The notes: generated by a model from the letters alone, not told the origin. Counted from the first letter of the stretch, positions 20,596-34,080 are shown. The stretch is 64,000 bases of DNA from Muscardinus avellanarius (GCA_963383645.1 OY726563.1:30113575-30177574), one strand, 5' to 3'. Made by a program: numbers and translations.

Positions 20596-21739
20596 AAGCA
20601 CATATTTGGAAAAAAAAGGCCTCCCTAACCAAAGAAGACTTAACTCCTAAAGCACACCTGGGTGTGGCTCACCACACTTAAGCAGTGTGCAAGCATAACT
20701 CTTACAGCACACACAGGCATGACACAACACATCTGGGGTATCAGGGGCAATACACAGGCACCAGACACAAGGTGCAATATCCAAGCATGACAGGCAACAT
20801 GTAGGCACAATGCCTGACATTTAACTAACTAGAAGTACCTTCACAACCACATGAAGTCCCTGGTAACCTGAGAACCATAATTGACAGCACTTGAGATTGA
20901 AACCTCACAGCTTCTGCCAAGGAGCCTTGCCATTCCAACCACCAATAATGAGGATGAACGCTGACCCACCAGTACCAGCAGTGTTGGTAGCTATCAGGCA
21001 ATTTCTCACCTTTGGTTCTGGTTGAGCACTGGGTAAGGTCAGGCCTGAAGACCTGGAGCTGATTCACAACTGACTCAGACCTGAGACTGACACAGGCAGG
21101 TAAACTTTATGGTAAATGGACTGCCCAATCTGCTGCCCAGCTTGTACTAATCTACCCTTTATCTCTATTTCTCTCAAAGTATCATAAATTGGTGTAAAAA
21201 TACTATAATTGTGTAGAATGTTAATGAATAAAGAACTTATCTTGGTCATAAATGGAATAAATGTTATTGAAAGGACTGAGACCATGTTTTGATTTTTTCT
21301 ACAATCTATGTCATCTCAGAATATGTATTTTTTTCCCCATTCCACCATTAATAGGTGAGTGGTCCTTTTTTTCTATATTTTCATCACCACTTGATGTCAT
21401 TTTTCAAAACTAAATTAACTTTAATAAATACATTGTACATATTATGTGGTAATTGTCACTATCTTAATCTTAGCCACATTGGTAGTGTGGTAGGGGCATA
21501 GTGATAACTCATTGTGATTTACTTTGCATTTTGAAAATGACTAAATGGTTCTGAATATCTTTTCATAGGTTTATATGCCATTTCTAGTTCCTTTTTGTGA
21601 TATATGTACTCAGATTTGTTCTATTAATATCACCACATCACTCTGAAAGTCATTTTTAAGCATGATTTGTAAACATGACACCATCAGTATTTTACTATTT
21701 ATCTATAAAGTTCTACAGTGTAGATAAATTTCAAACTCT
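20596..21739. other. Unassigned; degenerate CA-rich repeat at 20640-20820
   Basis: 20640-20820 has recurring words (AGCACACC, CAGGCATGACA, GGCACAATG, AAGCATGACAGG) without a strict period. The rest has frames of up to 80 codons with no motif. Confidence 0.4.
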
Positions 21740-21930
21740 AGGAGCTGGCCAGAGTAATCCCAGTACTAAGGAGACTGAGAGAGGAAGATTCAGATTCGAG
21801 ACCGACCTCATCAACTTAGTGAGACTCAGCAACTTAGCAAGACCCTGTTTCAAAATAAAAAAATAAATTAGAACCGGAGTTGTAGCTTGGAGGTAGAATT
21901 CCTCTGTATTAAATCCCCAGTACCAACAAT
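21740..21930 (+). mobile_element. SINE, degraded
   Basis: Sense copy: AGTAATCCCAGTACTAAGGAG, linker CAAAATAAAAAAATAAATT, ID-like GTTGTAGCTTGGAGGTAG and CCCCAGTACC. Confidence 0.75.
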
Positions 21931-23238
21931 GAATAGGAAAGTGAGTAAATAAATAAATAAAGAGTAGGGGCCTGAGTTTATGGCCATTGAAAACAAAGTG
22001 AAGGGCATTCTGAAGCAATAAGCTTCTGAATATTGTCTTCTCACAGATTCACCAACATTTTAATCCTGTCCTCCTTCATGACTGGCCAGGTCTTAGTCCC
22101 ACACTCAGGCTTGGGTAACCCCTAGTATCTAGCTAAATGCTTTAAGTGTGTAATCAAGCAAAATGTATATTATTCTAAAGAAAATAAACTGAATGTTTTT
22201 TAGTATTTATTTGACCTTTAGAAACTCAAAATTTGCAGTTTCCTGCCACAATTTCTTTTACTGAAGTGTCTTATACTGTTGATGCAGATCACAGTTTGTT
22301 GCTAATGAAATGTTAACTGCCTTTTAAATAAATTAGAATGAAACTGGTGACCCATAAGAAATTCATCTGAAAGGAATTCAATTTATTCTCTAGCTCTTCC
22401 ACTTCTTCTGACATAAAAAAAAAAAATCTTCCTTATACTAGGAATGGCACTTGGACTGTAACAGAGTATTTTAATTGGAAGGGGTGATACATTGAATAAT
22501 ATGTCAAGGGTACCATTTAAGGGATTTACGCTACTCAAAGTATGAGTTATATTCAAGAATGTTTCTGGTGCAAAACCCATCACCAGGAAATGAGGGCTTG
22601 CTCCATTTTAAAGATCAAAACCACTAAAGAAGCATTCTGAGATTTCCAAAGACAAACAAAACCTGTGACTTCAGCTTCATCCTTGGAAATCAATTCCCTG
22701 TGTGATTGCGTATCTGGGACATTCACAGAGGACTGAGCAAAACATTAGCAAAAGCAAATCGTATCACTTTAGTGGGTGGGTGTCTTGTTGACCTATTTTT
22801 TATTATCAAGTTTAGCTTCTTGTTTTGTGTAACTTTGCAGGTAGACCAGCACAAATAGTAAACAGTCGCCCCCACAGTAAATGGGGCTGCAATTTTATTC
22901 TATATATGTACATGCTATATCATTATTTGAAACAATGATATGAAATATTTGAAAATAAAATGTGTAAAAAAGACTGTAAAACAATAACTTATTTTTATTA
23001 ATATATTTTATTGGTATATATTAGACTATGTATGATATATTATAATATATATTTTATTAATATATTCACAAAAGGTATTTAGGTAACACTATTCTCTTAG
23101 ACTTATAGCACAGTCCTCCAAGAATGGATAAATGTAGTAGTTACTTAAACCATAGTTTACAAGGAACTGTTTAAATTGTTCTGGCCCCATAGATACATTC
23201 AGGCTGTGAACTGTTTCTCTAATTGTCAACTTCTAATC
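21931..23238. other. No gene or dated repeat recognised
   Basis: AT-rich throughout (22900-23060 especially). No frame or motif of note. Confidence 0.45.
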
Positions 23239-23239
23239 A

Positions 23240-23665
23240 AGCATGGTGGTGCATGCATGTAATCCCAGTATTTGGGAAGCTGAGACTTGACAATTATAGA
23301 TTCAAGGCCAGTCTCAGCAACTTAAGAAGATCCTCAGCGACTTAGCAAAACCCTGTTTAAAAATAAAAAACAAAAGGGATGGGAGTGTAGCTCAGAGGTA
23401 AAATGTCTCTGGGTTCAATCTTCAATACCAAAATAAATTATGAAATTCTCTGTTTAAGAATAAAAATTTATGACCTTGACAGCATGGCACATGCCTGTAA
23501 TGCCAGTACTTGGGACAGTGAGACAAGAGAATCACAGGTTTGATGCCAGACTCAGCAATGTAAAAAGACCCTTTTGTTATATTGATAAAATAAAATAAGG
23601 TAGAGGGTGTAGCTTGCAGATAGAATGGCCTGAGTTCAATCTGGGGTACCAAAATAAATAAATGA
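23240..23665 (+). mobile_element. Two plus-strand SINEs in series
   Basis: Copies at about 23240-23435 (ATCAAGCATGGTGGTGCATG ... GTAGCTCAGAGGTAAAATG) and 23470-23665 (AGCATGGCACATGCCTGTAA ... GTGTAGCTTGCAGATAG), each ending in an A-rich tail. Confidence 0.75.
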
Positions 23666-23840
23666 ATAAATAAATAAACTAATTAATTAATGAGTTATAT
23701 GACTGAATGATAGTTTATTATAAAAATAGCTTATACTGAATCTACATTTCAGCATTATTTGATCTAAAGCACTACATTTTAATTATATTGCTCAGGTATA
23801 ACCACCAGAAATATCACTTGGTGACTAAGAAAGGTCACTT

Positions 23841-24104
23841 GGAAGCCTAGTTTGTGTCATGCCATGGACAAAGGCTAGAAAAGAATTTTCAAGATAAAAG
23901 TGGAGCTGCAGACAGGTTTATTTAGGGGAGGGCATATTCAAAGAATGTGAGACAGCTCAAAAGAAAGAAAAATAGTGTAACAGTTGAGCTGACTCGCATT
24001 CTTTGAATGTGGCCTCCCCTAAATCAACCTGTCTGCAGCTCCACTTTTGTCTTGGAATTTTTTTTTCTAGCCAGTGTCCATGGCATGACACAAACCAGGC
24101 TTCC
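23841..24104. repeat. Inverted pair of LTR-like fragments, about 120-bp arms
   Basis: The left arm (23841-23959) and right arm (23985-24104) are reverse complements at roughly nine of ten positions, with a 25-base A-rich loop. Both arms carry GGAGCTGCAGACAGG and CATTCAAAGAATG. Read on the minus strand, the left arm has CCCTAAATAAACCTG. The right arm has AATCAA at that site. A third, looser copy lies at 17895-18000. Confidence 0.8.
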
Positions 24105-24769
24105 AAGAAATAAAGAGTGAGACATATGAGCAAAGAGAGAAAGAGACAGAGAAACAGAAAGAGAGACAGAAAGACAGAGATTGACAAACGAGGGGGAAAT
24201 AGGTTTTCTTTTATAATAAGCTTTGAAATGAGTGAAGAGATAGTATAGGCAAACCGTGAGCATAGATAGGTGAGCAAGTAAGCTTGATTCCCTTTTTGCA
24301 AAGCAATTGAGTATTTTTTTATTATTTTTAAAATTTTTAAATATATTTTTATTGGTGCATTTTACTCTCATATCATAATATAGATGAGGGTAATAGTGAC
24401 GTATATAAACACAGCACTTAATGAGCTTCCCCCAACTCTCCCCACTCCCTCACATTCCCCATATGATACTGAAATTGGCAAGTATATTCTCATAAATGTA
24501 CATAACATTAATGAAAGTGTTTTCTTCATAATTCTTCCTTGCTTCCCTTTCCCACTCTCCCCTAGACCACCTCCCTTGATCCACTGGCGTTTCTTCTTCC
24601 TTATCTAAAATTCCTCTTGTATCCTGCTTACTCGCTATTTTCCACATATGATAAAAGACATATGACACTTTACTTTCTGTGACTGGCTAATCTCATATAA
24701 CAATGTTTTCCAGGTCCATCCATTTTTCTGCAAATGGCCTAATTTTGTCCTTTATTGCTGAGTAGGATT

Positions 24770-24827
<58 letters not shown>

Positions 24828-25599
24828 ATAATTTTATAATCCATTCACCTGTTGATGGATACCTAGATTGATTCCATTATTTGGCCATTGTGAATTGTGA
24901 TGCTATAAACATGCATATGCATGTATCACTATAATATTGTAATTTCAGTTCCTTTGGAAAGATATCTAGGAGTCTCATATGGCTGGATCTTATGGAGGAT
25001 CCATTCCCAGTTTCCAGAGGCACCTCCACACTGATCTCTATAGAAGCTACACTAATTTGCAATCCCATAAACAGTGTATACGAGTTTTTATTTTCCCACA
25101 TCCTTATCAGCATTTAATGTTGTTTGAATTCTTGATGAGTGTCAAAATAATTGGAGTTAATTGGGATCTCAATGTACTGTTGACTTACATCTCTATGAAT
25201 ACTAATGCTGTTGAATATATGCATTTATTGACCATTTGTCTTTATTCTTTTGTGAAGGACACTTCTTGATTGTTTATACTTTTAAGTTCTTTGTATAGTC
25301 TCAATATTAATCCTCTATTGCATTCTGTAGGTTCTCTATTAAGGTTCTTGATGGTTTCCTTTGATGAAGAGAAGCTCTGTAATTTAATGTATCCCACTTA
25401 TCAACCCTCTTTTTATTTCTTGTATTTTGGAGGTCTTATTGAGAAAGTTTCTACTTGTGCCTATGATTGTTGGACTTATATCTTCTACCAAAGTCTCTGG
25501 CCTAATTTCCAGGTCTTTGATGCATCTTGAGTTGACTCTTGTGCTGGGTGAGAGGTTGAGTTTTAATTTTATTTTGTACAAATGTATAACCAGTTTTCT

Positions 25600-25828
25600 T
25601 TTTTTCTCTCCTTTTTTTTTGTGTGTGTGGTACTGGGGATGAAACCCAGGGGCATTCTACTTCAGAGCTACACCCCAGTCCTATTTTTTATTCTTTATTT
25701 TGACGAAGGGTCTCATTAAGTTAAGGAGGGCCTCACTAAGTAGCTGAGGCTGGCCACGAACTTGCATTCCTACTGTCTCAGCTTCCCAAGTACTGGGATT
25801 ACAAGTGTGCACCACCACATCCAGCTGA
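25600..25828 (-). mobile_element. SINE inserted in L1
   Basis: B1-dID-like, minus strand. Target-site duplication ATAACCAGTTTTCT at 25586-25599 and 25829-25842. Confidence 0.9.
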
Positions 25829-26166
25829 ATAACCAGTTTTCTCAACACCATTTCTCAACACCATTGAAAAGGTTGTCTTTTGTCCAGTATATATGTTTGG
25901 CATCTCATAAAAATAAATTGACTATAAGTGTGTGAATTTGTTTCTGTATCTTCTGTTTTGTTCCATTTGTCTATATGATTTTTATTACAATAAAATGAGG
26001 TATTTATTACTGTAGTTCTATAGTTTAACTTGTAGTGAGATATTGCAATGCATCTTGCATGGTTCTTATTGCTGAAAAATACTTTGGATATTCCAAGACT
26101 TTTGATTTTACATATGGAATTTAGTTCTTATTTTTCAAGATCTGTGAAATATGACATTGGTATTTT

Positions 26167-26383
26167 TTTTTTGTGTGTGTGTGTGGTTCTGGGGGCAGAA
26201 CCCAGGGGCATTCGACCTCCGAGCTACACCCCCTGTCCTATTTTTTATTCTTTATTTTGAAACCGGGTCTCACTGAGTTGCAGAGGGCCTCACTAGGTAG
26301 CTGAGGCTGTCTGCGAACCGCGATCCTCTGTTCTCAGCCTCCCGAATGCTGGGATTACAAGCATGCATGACCACGCCCGGCTA
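26167..26383 (-). mobile_element. SINE inserted in L1
   Basis: B1-dID-like, minus strand, ending ACCACGCCCGGCTA. Target-site duplication GACATTGGTATTTT at 26153-26166 and 26384-26397. It keeps several CpG sites, so it is a relatively young copy. Confidence 0.9.
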
Positions 26384-27560
26384 GACATTGGTATTTTAAT
26401 GGGGATTGCATTGAATCTGTAGATTGCTTTTGTTGCAATGGACTTTTGATATATTTACTATGCCTATCCAAGAGTATTAGAGATTTTTAAACCTTTTAAG
26501 ATCTTCAATTACTTTCTTTAGTATTTTTAATTTTTATTATAGAGAACTTTTGCCTTCTTGATTAAATTTATTTCATGGCTGTTCTACTGTTTTTGAGGTT
26601 AAAATAATGGAATTGCTTTCCAGATTTATTTTTCAGTAGATTCATTATTGATATGTAGATTTTTGTAGATTGACTTTGTATGTTTATTAATATATATGAT
26701 CTTGTCAGATTGTTCCATTTATCAGTAAGAGGTGACCCACTTTGCTTTTCTGATAAGTTTTAGCTGAAAGTCTTTTTTGTGGAATATGAGAGTTGTTACA
26801 CCTACTTATTTTTGGTCTCCATTTGCCTGAAATATATTTTTCCATCCTTTCTTTCACCTTTAACCTATGAATATCTCTGCCTATAAGATGAGTTTCAAGC
26901 ATCATAGAGTTGGATAATGGTCTTTAATTCATATTGAAAATTAATGTCTTTTAATTGGGAAGTTTATATATTTGACAATGCTATTATTGAGAGAACATTT
27001 TTGTTTTCTGTAATTTTGAGTTTTATTTTCTCTTTGTAATACATTTATTTTTTCATCACTTAGTTGCTCATCTGTTGGAACTCTTTCTTCTCTGGATCTG
27101 ATATTTATTTATTTATTACTCTGTTTTATTTCCTTTTTACTCTTGTGTTTATTTAGTAAAGTATTTTCTCTAGTGCTGGATTGCTAATCATGATTTTTTT
27201 AGATCCTGTTTTTCTTAGAAGGTTTTTATTTCTCCATCCATTTTGAAAGATTTCTTTGTTGGATATCACAGTCATGTTTGGAATTCTTTTCTTTAATGGT
27301 TTGGAGTACCTCATCCTAGGTTTCATAATTTGGGTTGAGATATGCAGAGTAATTCTTATTGTTTTATCCCTGAATATCAAATCTCTGTTTGCATTTAAGA
27401 TTATCTGCTTGATCTCTATGTTTCTAATTTTGAGTGTTATGTGGCATGGAGAGGTTCTTTTCTGATTTTGTCTATTGAAGTTCTGAATGTTTCCATCATG
27501 TGAATGTCCAGCTCAGTTTTTATATTTTTGCAGTTCTAAATATTATTTCTCTGAAGAGAC

Positions 27561-28640
27561 TTCTATTATGATATTATAATCATACATCTGTATACAGTTC
27601 AAAATGATAAAGGCATATAGGCCCACAGCACTCAATGATCCTCTCCCAAAATTCCACCCCTGCTCCTTCGATCTAACCAGTGCATGACTTTGAAATTGGC
27701 GTTGATACATTTATTTTATTTTATTGGTACACTATAGTCTCATATCATAATGTGGATCATATTAACAAAATGGCATATATTCAAACAGTACTTGTTGCCC
27801 CCTCCTGCTTCCCCTTTCCTCTCTCCCAACACTGAGTGTCCAGGCTAACCCTGTTACATTCACACTTACACATATTTGAATGTAGCTACTCTATTAATCA
27901 ACCTCAGACTTCTTCCTCTCCTACCCCATCTTTCAGGCTTTTCTGAAATTTCCTCTCCATTATTTGGAGTCCCTCAAGTATCCCTAATACTACCTAGTTT
28001 GAACATATTAGAGAAAACACATGTTCCTTCTCTTTCTATGCTTGCCTGATCTCACTTAACATAATGTTCTCCAGGACTTTCCACCTTCTTGTGGATGACA
28101 TGATTTTGTTTTTCTATATTTCTGAGTGGAATTCCATTGTGTGTATATCCCATAGTTGTATAATCCATTCATTTGTTGATGGAGACCTAGGTTGGTTCCA
28201 TATTTTGGCTATTGCGACTTGTGCTGCTATGAACATGCATATGTTACTGTAGTTCTCTGATTTCAACCCCTTTGCAAGATACTCACGAGTGGTATAGCCA
28301 GATTATATGCTAGATCCATTCGCAGTTTTCTAAAGAATCTCCATACTGATCTCCATATAAGCTGAACTAGTTTGCACTCCTACCAAAAGTGTAAAAGAGT
28401 TCCTATTTCCCCACATCCTCACCAGCATTTGTTGTTATTTGACTTCTTTATGCTTGCCATTTTGATTGGGGTTGAATGGAATCTCAGTGTAGTTTTGATT
28501 TGCATCTCTCTGATGGCTAATAATGTTGAACATTTTTTCATGTATCTATTGGCTATTTGTATCTCTTCTTTTGTGAAGTGTCTATTCAATTCAATTAATT
28601 TCTTAATTGGGTTGTTTGTTTTGGTAGTTTGTTCTGCAGT
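27561..28640 (-). mobile_element. L1 3' ends, two in series, minus strand
   Basis: A short 3'-UTR piece lies at about 27565-27705. It is followed by a longer one at 27706-28640 that begins TTGGTACACTATAGTCTCAT and runs through the C-rich 3' UTR into ORF2 3' sequence. Confidence 0.75.
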
Positions 28641-29309
28641 CATGTGAATTCCCACTGGTCCCTGGTATTCCTGCTTTGGGGGCCCTAACCTCACCAGAAG
28701 AGAGATTGTGCCATTCTGAACCTGGGGAATGTGATTGAGTTATTTAGCCCCAGAACCATCACTGTTGCTCTGAGTAGCTTCAGTCATGTGCCAGCCATCA
28801 GTCTGGGTATTCTTAGAACCCAAACACCACCATGTGAGTGCTTATAGCCTTCTGAGTCTATTGCATGCTTGGCTGTTATTTCACCCCCACATACCCCACT
28901 GTTGTCAGAGACTTCAAAATTGAGGGTAGACTACTGATTCTAGGACCTTCCCAAGGTTCCCTAGAGAATGTCTGCTAATTCACATTTCTGCTATGTCTAA
29001 CTATAGTTCATTCTCTCACTTCCACAAGGATGATTTGCAAACTCACAGACCCCCATTAGCTTTGTCATTGCCAAGTGAATCTCTATAGCCATGCAGGCTG
29101 CTGATGGGACAGTTTGTAAACTCATGGTCTTGATAAGCTACTTTGCAGCCACTCAGGCTCCTGAAAGAAGGGTCTGTAGTTTTTCAGTCCAGACAAGTTC
29201 ATCTAAAGTTGCAGTCTGATGGTGGTTTAGCTGGGCTGTATGGAGATTTGCAGTCTTAAAATATTCAGGCATGCAGAGTGGAATGTGATTTTTTTGTATT
29301 TGTGTGTGC

Positions 29310-29355
<46 letters not shown>

Positions 29356-29689
29356 CTCTGCAATTACTGCCTTGACAGATTTAGTATCTTTTTTGCTGGA
29401 ATTTATCTATGAAAGCTGCCAGATTCCAGGAAGATGCAAGATCCAGTGTGGGCTCACCAAAATGGCTCTCGCCTCAGCTCTCTGTTCATCAGATAAGAGA
29501 AGTGATACTATTTACAATCCTCTGCTGTCTATGCTGTCTCCAATTCAACCATGTTTCTAATCTCTTTCTTCTGTTGGGTTCAGACTACTTTACTTCTCAT
29601 GCAAAGATGCATTATTCCTGCTGCTTCAGTTCCACGTCTGGAAACAATAGAAAAGCAATGCCTTTTTCTCTATTCTTCCATTTTGATTC
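28641..29689. other. Unassigned, GC-richer; (GT)n at 29312-29355
   Basis: Richer in GC than its flanks and bounded by L1 on both sides. It could be an L1 5' UTR in antisense, but I see no decisive match. A (GT)n run lies at about 29312-29355. Frames of up to 106 codons are low-complexity or unrecognised. Confidence 0.4.
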
Positions 29690-30200
29690 CTCTTTATTTG
29701 AATTTTCATGATGTCTAAAGATATTGAGCATTTTTGGTATACTTATTGGCTATTTGTACCTCTTATTTTGACAAATATCTATTCAGTTAATTTGCCTATA
29801 TATTGATTGGATTACTAGTTATGTTGGTGCTAATTTTTTATATTTTATATATTACATATAATAATTCTCTGTCATATGAATAGCTAGAATTTTTTTTTCT
29901 TTCAGTCTGTAGGCTGTATCTTCACTCTGGTGATTGTTTCCTTTGCTTTTTAGAAATGTTTTAACTTGGTGTAATTCCATTTCCCAATTCTTGCTGCTAT
30001 TTTTTGAGCTTTTGGATTACTATTAAATCATGCCTATATTTATATCTTAAAGTGTTTCCCTTATGTTTAACACTAGTAGATTTTAAAGTTTATAGTCTTT
30101 GATTCAGTCTGAGTTGTTTTTTGTGTAGGGTTAAGAAATAGTTGAAGAGGTTTATTTTCCATCCAATACTTCGGCCCTTTTACCAAGAACATAATGAACT
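29690..30200 (-). mobile_element. Old L1, ORF2 3' region, minus strand
   Basis: Wording such as TTGGCTATTTGTACCTCTTA, TCACTCTGGTGATTGTTTCC and TTTGCTTTTTAGAAATGTTT is the antisense of mammalian L1 ORF2 C-terminal and 3'-flanking sequence. Confidence 0.65.
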
Positions 30201-31509
30201 AATACAAGAAGTTCTTCAGAGAATAATTTGGATTTCATACTCAATATATATCTACCTTGATCCCATTGTAAATGCTAATTTTTCTTAATATTAATCATCA
30301 ATTTACAAATGAAACACTTAAATATTTGGCAAATGAGTTTATTGGTATGATGAACCTAATGGGATCTTTTGGAAATTTCAGCATTCACATTACTGTTATA
30401 ATTTGGGGGGCCCTGTTGAATATATTAATTTTGTGATACCGACACTTTAAAACCAACAAAGGCTAAGATTGTTTAGGCTAGGAGAAAATGTTTACACATG
30501 TGTTATCATTGGTATTAGTTAATGGGGATACTTCTATGTCCACTTTTATTATATTACCCTGTGTAGTTTGGTTAAGAAAATATTGGCACTATATATTGGT
30601 AATTGGTTTGTAGCATACTTTTTATGTTAGGTTTCCAGGCTCAAAATATGTCACCAAATGACACCATGAAGTATATTTTCAGTATGTTATTTTACAGCTC
30701 AGTTAGTCTATTTTTGTGTGATAAGGTACATAGAAAAAACAGAAAATATGAGCAGGATAAATTTGTCATACTTCCTTCATTCAAGACAAATTTTAAAATG
30801 TGCACACAAGGATACTATGATGATGGAGGGCAAATTCTTTAAGTATATAGACAATGGTACTAATAAAAGCATTTGAACAGGAAAGATGAGTTCATAACCA
30901 AGGTGTTCATCCCTATGAAGACAACTCACTGCTCTCTCAATGTTGTCAAAGATTAATTATAATCCACCTGCCAAGTAGGTCATTGCTTTCGCTATCAAAA
31001 TTATTATATGTTGATTTTTCAGTATCTGTCTTTTCTATTGACATATTCAAAACTCAGCAGTGGAAGTAGAGATCAGTGCAAAGCACAAGAGACTGATTTA
31101 GCTAAGGGAAATGAAAAATGAGTGACATTTCTTATTTTTCATACTTATATATCCTTAAGCCTATATTATTTCACACTTCATTGATATAAAGACAATTAGT
31201 ATCCCAATTAGGCAAATATCTATGGATAAATGTCTATACTTTATTTTCTATTAATATCTTCTTAAGAATTTTTATACAAAGTTTTCCTTAAGATATGTAC
31301 TCAGATTATTCTATTCCATATCAAATGGCATGCTTTCTTTGTATTTATCTTATATTCAAAGTCAGAAATCTATTTCAAAATGTAAAATTTAAAGTTTCTC
31401 CAAAAATTGTTTTCAGTTTTAAGGGGCACAATATTTATCCTACAAAAATAATTTTTAAATTCAAAACAAATCTAATGCAGTGAAACTACTATAAATCCTT
31501 TACTGGTAT
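30201..31509. other. No gene recognised
   Basis: AT-rich. A 79-codon frame at 30603-30842 and a 62-codon frame at 31295-31483 have no recognisable motif. Confidence 0.45.
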
Positions 31510-31650
31510 TGACTAATTTAATCCTCATAATATATGAGGTAGTAGTTATTAGGTTACATCCACTTTACAAATGTGAAAAGTAAGATGTGACAATGTGGTC
31601 AAATCATTTCTTAGGTGTCACAGAGCTAAAATCTGGTGGATAGGATATTT
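31510..31650 (-). mobile_element. MIR-like SINE, ancient
   Basis: The run TTAATCCTCATAATATATGA, CACTTTACAAATGTGAAAAG and TTAGGTGTCACAGAGCTAA matches, in order, the reverse complement of the MIR core. Confidence 0.6.
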
Positions 31651-31849
31651 AATTTAGAACTTGTGGTTTCAGAGGACATGCTTCTGTATCACATTTAATA
31701 AAAATTGTTATTTTTTTGTTATTTAACTTTAAACTTTCATTATTAAGCTGCCTCCCACTCTGATACTGAATCTCTTTAACAAAAAAAGTTTCTACATAGT
31801 CTAAACACTGCCATGCTTAGTAAATGATGCATTAACCTAGAGTTTATTT

Positions 31850-32050
31850 TATTTCATTTATTTTTTGGTACTGGGGATTGAACCCAAGAGTCTTCTACCT
31901 CAGGTTTATATCCTCTAGCCCTACTTTTTAAAATTTTCATTTTGAAACAAGATCTAAGTTGTTGAGGGCCTCACAACATTCCTGAGGCTGATAACAAACA
32001 TAAGATTCTCCTGTGTCAGCCTCCCAAATAATGTTATTATAGTCATGGAT
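31850..32050 (-). mobile_element. SINE, degraded
   Basis: GGTACTGGGGATTGAACCCAAG at the ID-like end, TCCTGTGTCAGCCTCCCAAAT in the B1-like part. Confidence 0.75.
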
Positions 32051-32631
32051 GCCTAATTTAATTAATAATACCAAATTTTTAACTTTAGGCATTGATATTC
32101 TGTTATTTGAGCAAAATTAGGGCTTCAAAAATATTTGATTTCATTTTAGTAGTGTTCATATTTATTATTAATCATTTTATTAGATAGAGTCTCAAATAGC
32201 ATATGTCCAACACCTTTTTTTTCAGATTTCTTGTGCCCATTTATTCTCTTCCTGAAAAATAGACTATGGCATATTGAATATTTCACAATTTCTTAGAACT
32301 CTGAGCCTGGATATCTAAACAGGCTGGAGAAAATTAAATTGATAAATAGCATATAATTACTCTAATGTTACTTTAAAACATGAATAAGCCCTGGTTTATA
32401 TGTCTGCTAGTATCAACTATTGATTCAACTTGACATTTTAATTTGGATAGATAATTGATAGAATAAGAAACAGATGACTGCCATATTAATTTTGCCTTCA
32501 TGATTTTTTGCTACTCTGGAGTCATTCACTTTTTTATTTTCATACATGTTAATAAGGAATTTGAGTAAGAAGGAAAGACACAAAAAATACATCCCTGCTT
32601 TTATCAGTATAGTCTATTCTCACCTGCAGAT
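32051..32631. other. No gene recognised
   Basis: AT-rich sequence without frames or repeats that I can assign. Confidence 0.45.
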
Positions 32632-32646
32632 GTTTATAAACAATTT

Positions 32647-32859
32647 GTTTTATTTTATTTTATTTTATTTTATTTTTGGTGGTACTGGGAATGGAACCCA
32701 GGGGCCTTCTACCTCCAGGCTATAATCCCAGACCTATTTTATATTTTATTTGGAGACAGGGTCTCTTAAACCAGCTGAGGCTGGCTTCGAACCTGCACGA
32801 TCCTCCTGTCTCAGCCTCCCAAGCTCAGGGATTACAAGCGTGCGCCACCACACCTGGCA
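32647..32859 (-). mobile_element. SINE, young-looking
   Basis: A full B1-dID-like copy starting with a (TTTTA)n tail, with CpG-rich GCGTGCGCCACC. Target-site duplication GTTTATAAACAATTT at 32632-32646 and 32860-32874. Confidence 0.9.
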
Positions 32860-32874
32860 GTTTATAAACAATTT

Positions 32875-33568
32875 AAAAACCATAACAGCAATATTAATTG
32901 AAAATATCAATATAAAGTTGACTTTAGCATCTTGTGCCTGTGGATGATATGACAAAAAACATAAGACTACCTGTTAGTATTATTTCTACAAAGACCAAAG
33001 TGTAGCCATGTATGACAGGAAAGCAGCAACTGAGACAGAAAATATTGAAGAAATAAGATTTTCCTACCAGGAAAATAGTAGTTTTTTATTTTAAATGTTT
33101 TAGTCATTTTACATTCAAATATTGAGTCACAGTAAAAAAAATAAGAGAAAGAAAACTCTGGGTACAATTAGATGAAGTAGAAAAATAATCTTTTTTCTTT
33201 TAACCTTTAAAGAACTCTAATATATTTTAATGAGCTAGTAGATTGCCTCATATACAAAACTGAGCAGAGTCAAAATTAAGATATGCAATCATTCCTGGAA
33301 TCTCAGAATTCATTTTTTGTACCTTCTGGATGAGAGAAGACAGATAGCATTAATACTATATTTGCCAAAACATGATGTAGAGCCTGGGTCCTTTTCCCAC
33401 AGTACCTTTTATTATAAATAATGGTAAAGAGAGACTTGGTGATTGATGACCAATTTATTTCAACTTACACCCAAATTACACCTATGCTTTATCCAGGATA
33501 TTATATACTTTCATAATAGGAAAACATATGGACACTACTTTACACCAACACAAATTTATTTATATATA

Positions 33569-33617
<49 letters not shown>

Positions 33618-33689
33618 CCTTGAATTTGCCTGAACAGAGATCAAGAAAATAGCTAAGAACACCTAGAAGTTACTGATTCAAAGGCTTGT
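32875..33689. other. No gene; (GT)n at about 33570-33616
   Basis: AT-rich, with one long GT microsatellite. Nothing else recognised. Confidence 0.5.
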
Positions 33690-34080
33690 GTAGTCCATTT
33701 GGATGAATAAACTATCAAATACTAGATGGTTTATAAACAAGAGAAGTTTAGTTTTCACAGTTCAAGAGGGTGGAGATTCCAAAATTAGATTTCTGGCAAA
33801 TTTGATGTATGCAGAATGCTTACTTTCTGCCGCAGAGATACGGTGACTCTTTAGTTACTGATTTTTCCAAAGCACTCCAAAGCAATTCAATTCCATATCT
33901 CACTGAAGTATTTAGATTTTTTTTACCTTCTCAGTGTTCACACATTATTGGAGGTATGAAGGGACTCTCCGAGATCTCTTTTATCAGAGCACTAATCCCA
34001 ATGATAGAGGCTCTTTCCCATGAAGAAATCACCTACCAAAGCCCCTGCTTCCCAAAACTAATATATTTGGGTGGATAGGT
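33690..34080 (+). repeat. Old mammalian interspersed repeat
   Basis: Parts such as GTTTTCACAGTTCAAGAGG, GATCTCTTTTATCAGAGCAC and CACTAATCCCAATGATAGAG follow a widespread mammalian repeat with TCACAGTTCTGGAGGCTGG and a later CACTAATCCCATTCATGAGG. I cannot name the family. Related copies lie at 35935-36240 and 52770-53340. Confidence 0.5.

Larger units (their letters stand above)
24330..27560 (-). mobile_element. L1, minus strand, interrupted by two SINEs and an (AT)n run
   Basis: The 3' UTR starts at about 24340 (TTGGTGCATTTTACTCTCAT) and is followed by the ORF2 3' region (about 25230-26550). At about 26640-26990 endonuclease-like antisense sequence appears, and at 27100-27540 an old L1 5'-region-like part. 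It may be one rearranged element or two. Frames are broken throughout. (AT)n lies at about 24774-24824. Confidence 0.7.

Noticed and set aside
29240..29560. 106-codon frame with a Cys-Val repeat
   Set aside because: The repeat is a translated (GT)n tract.
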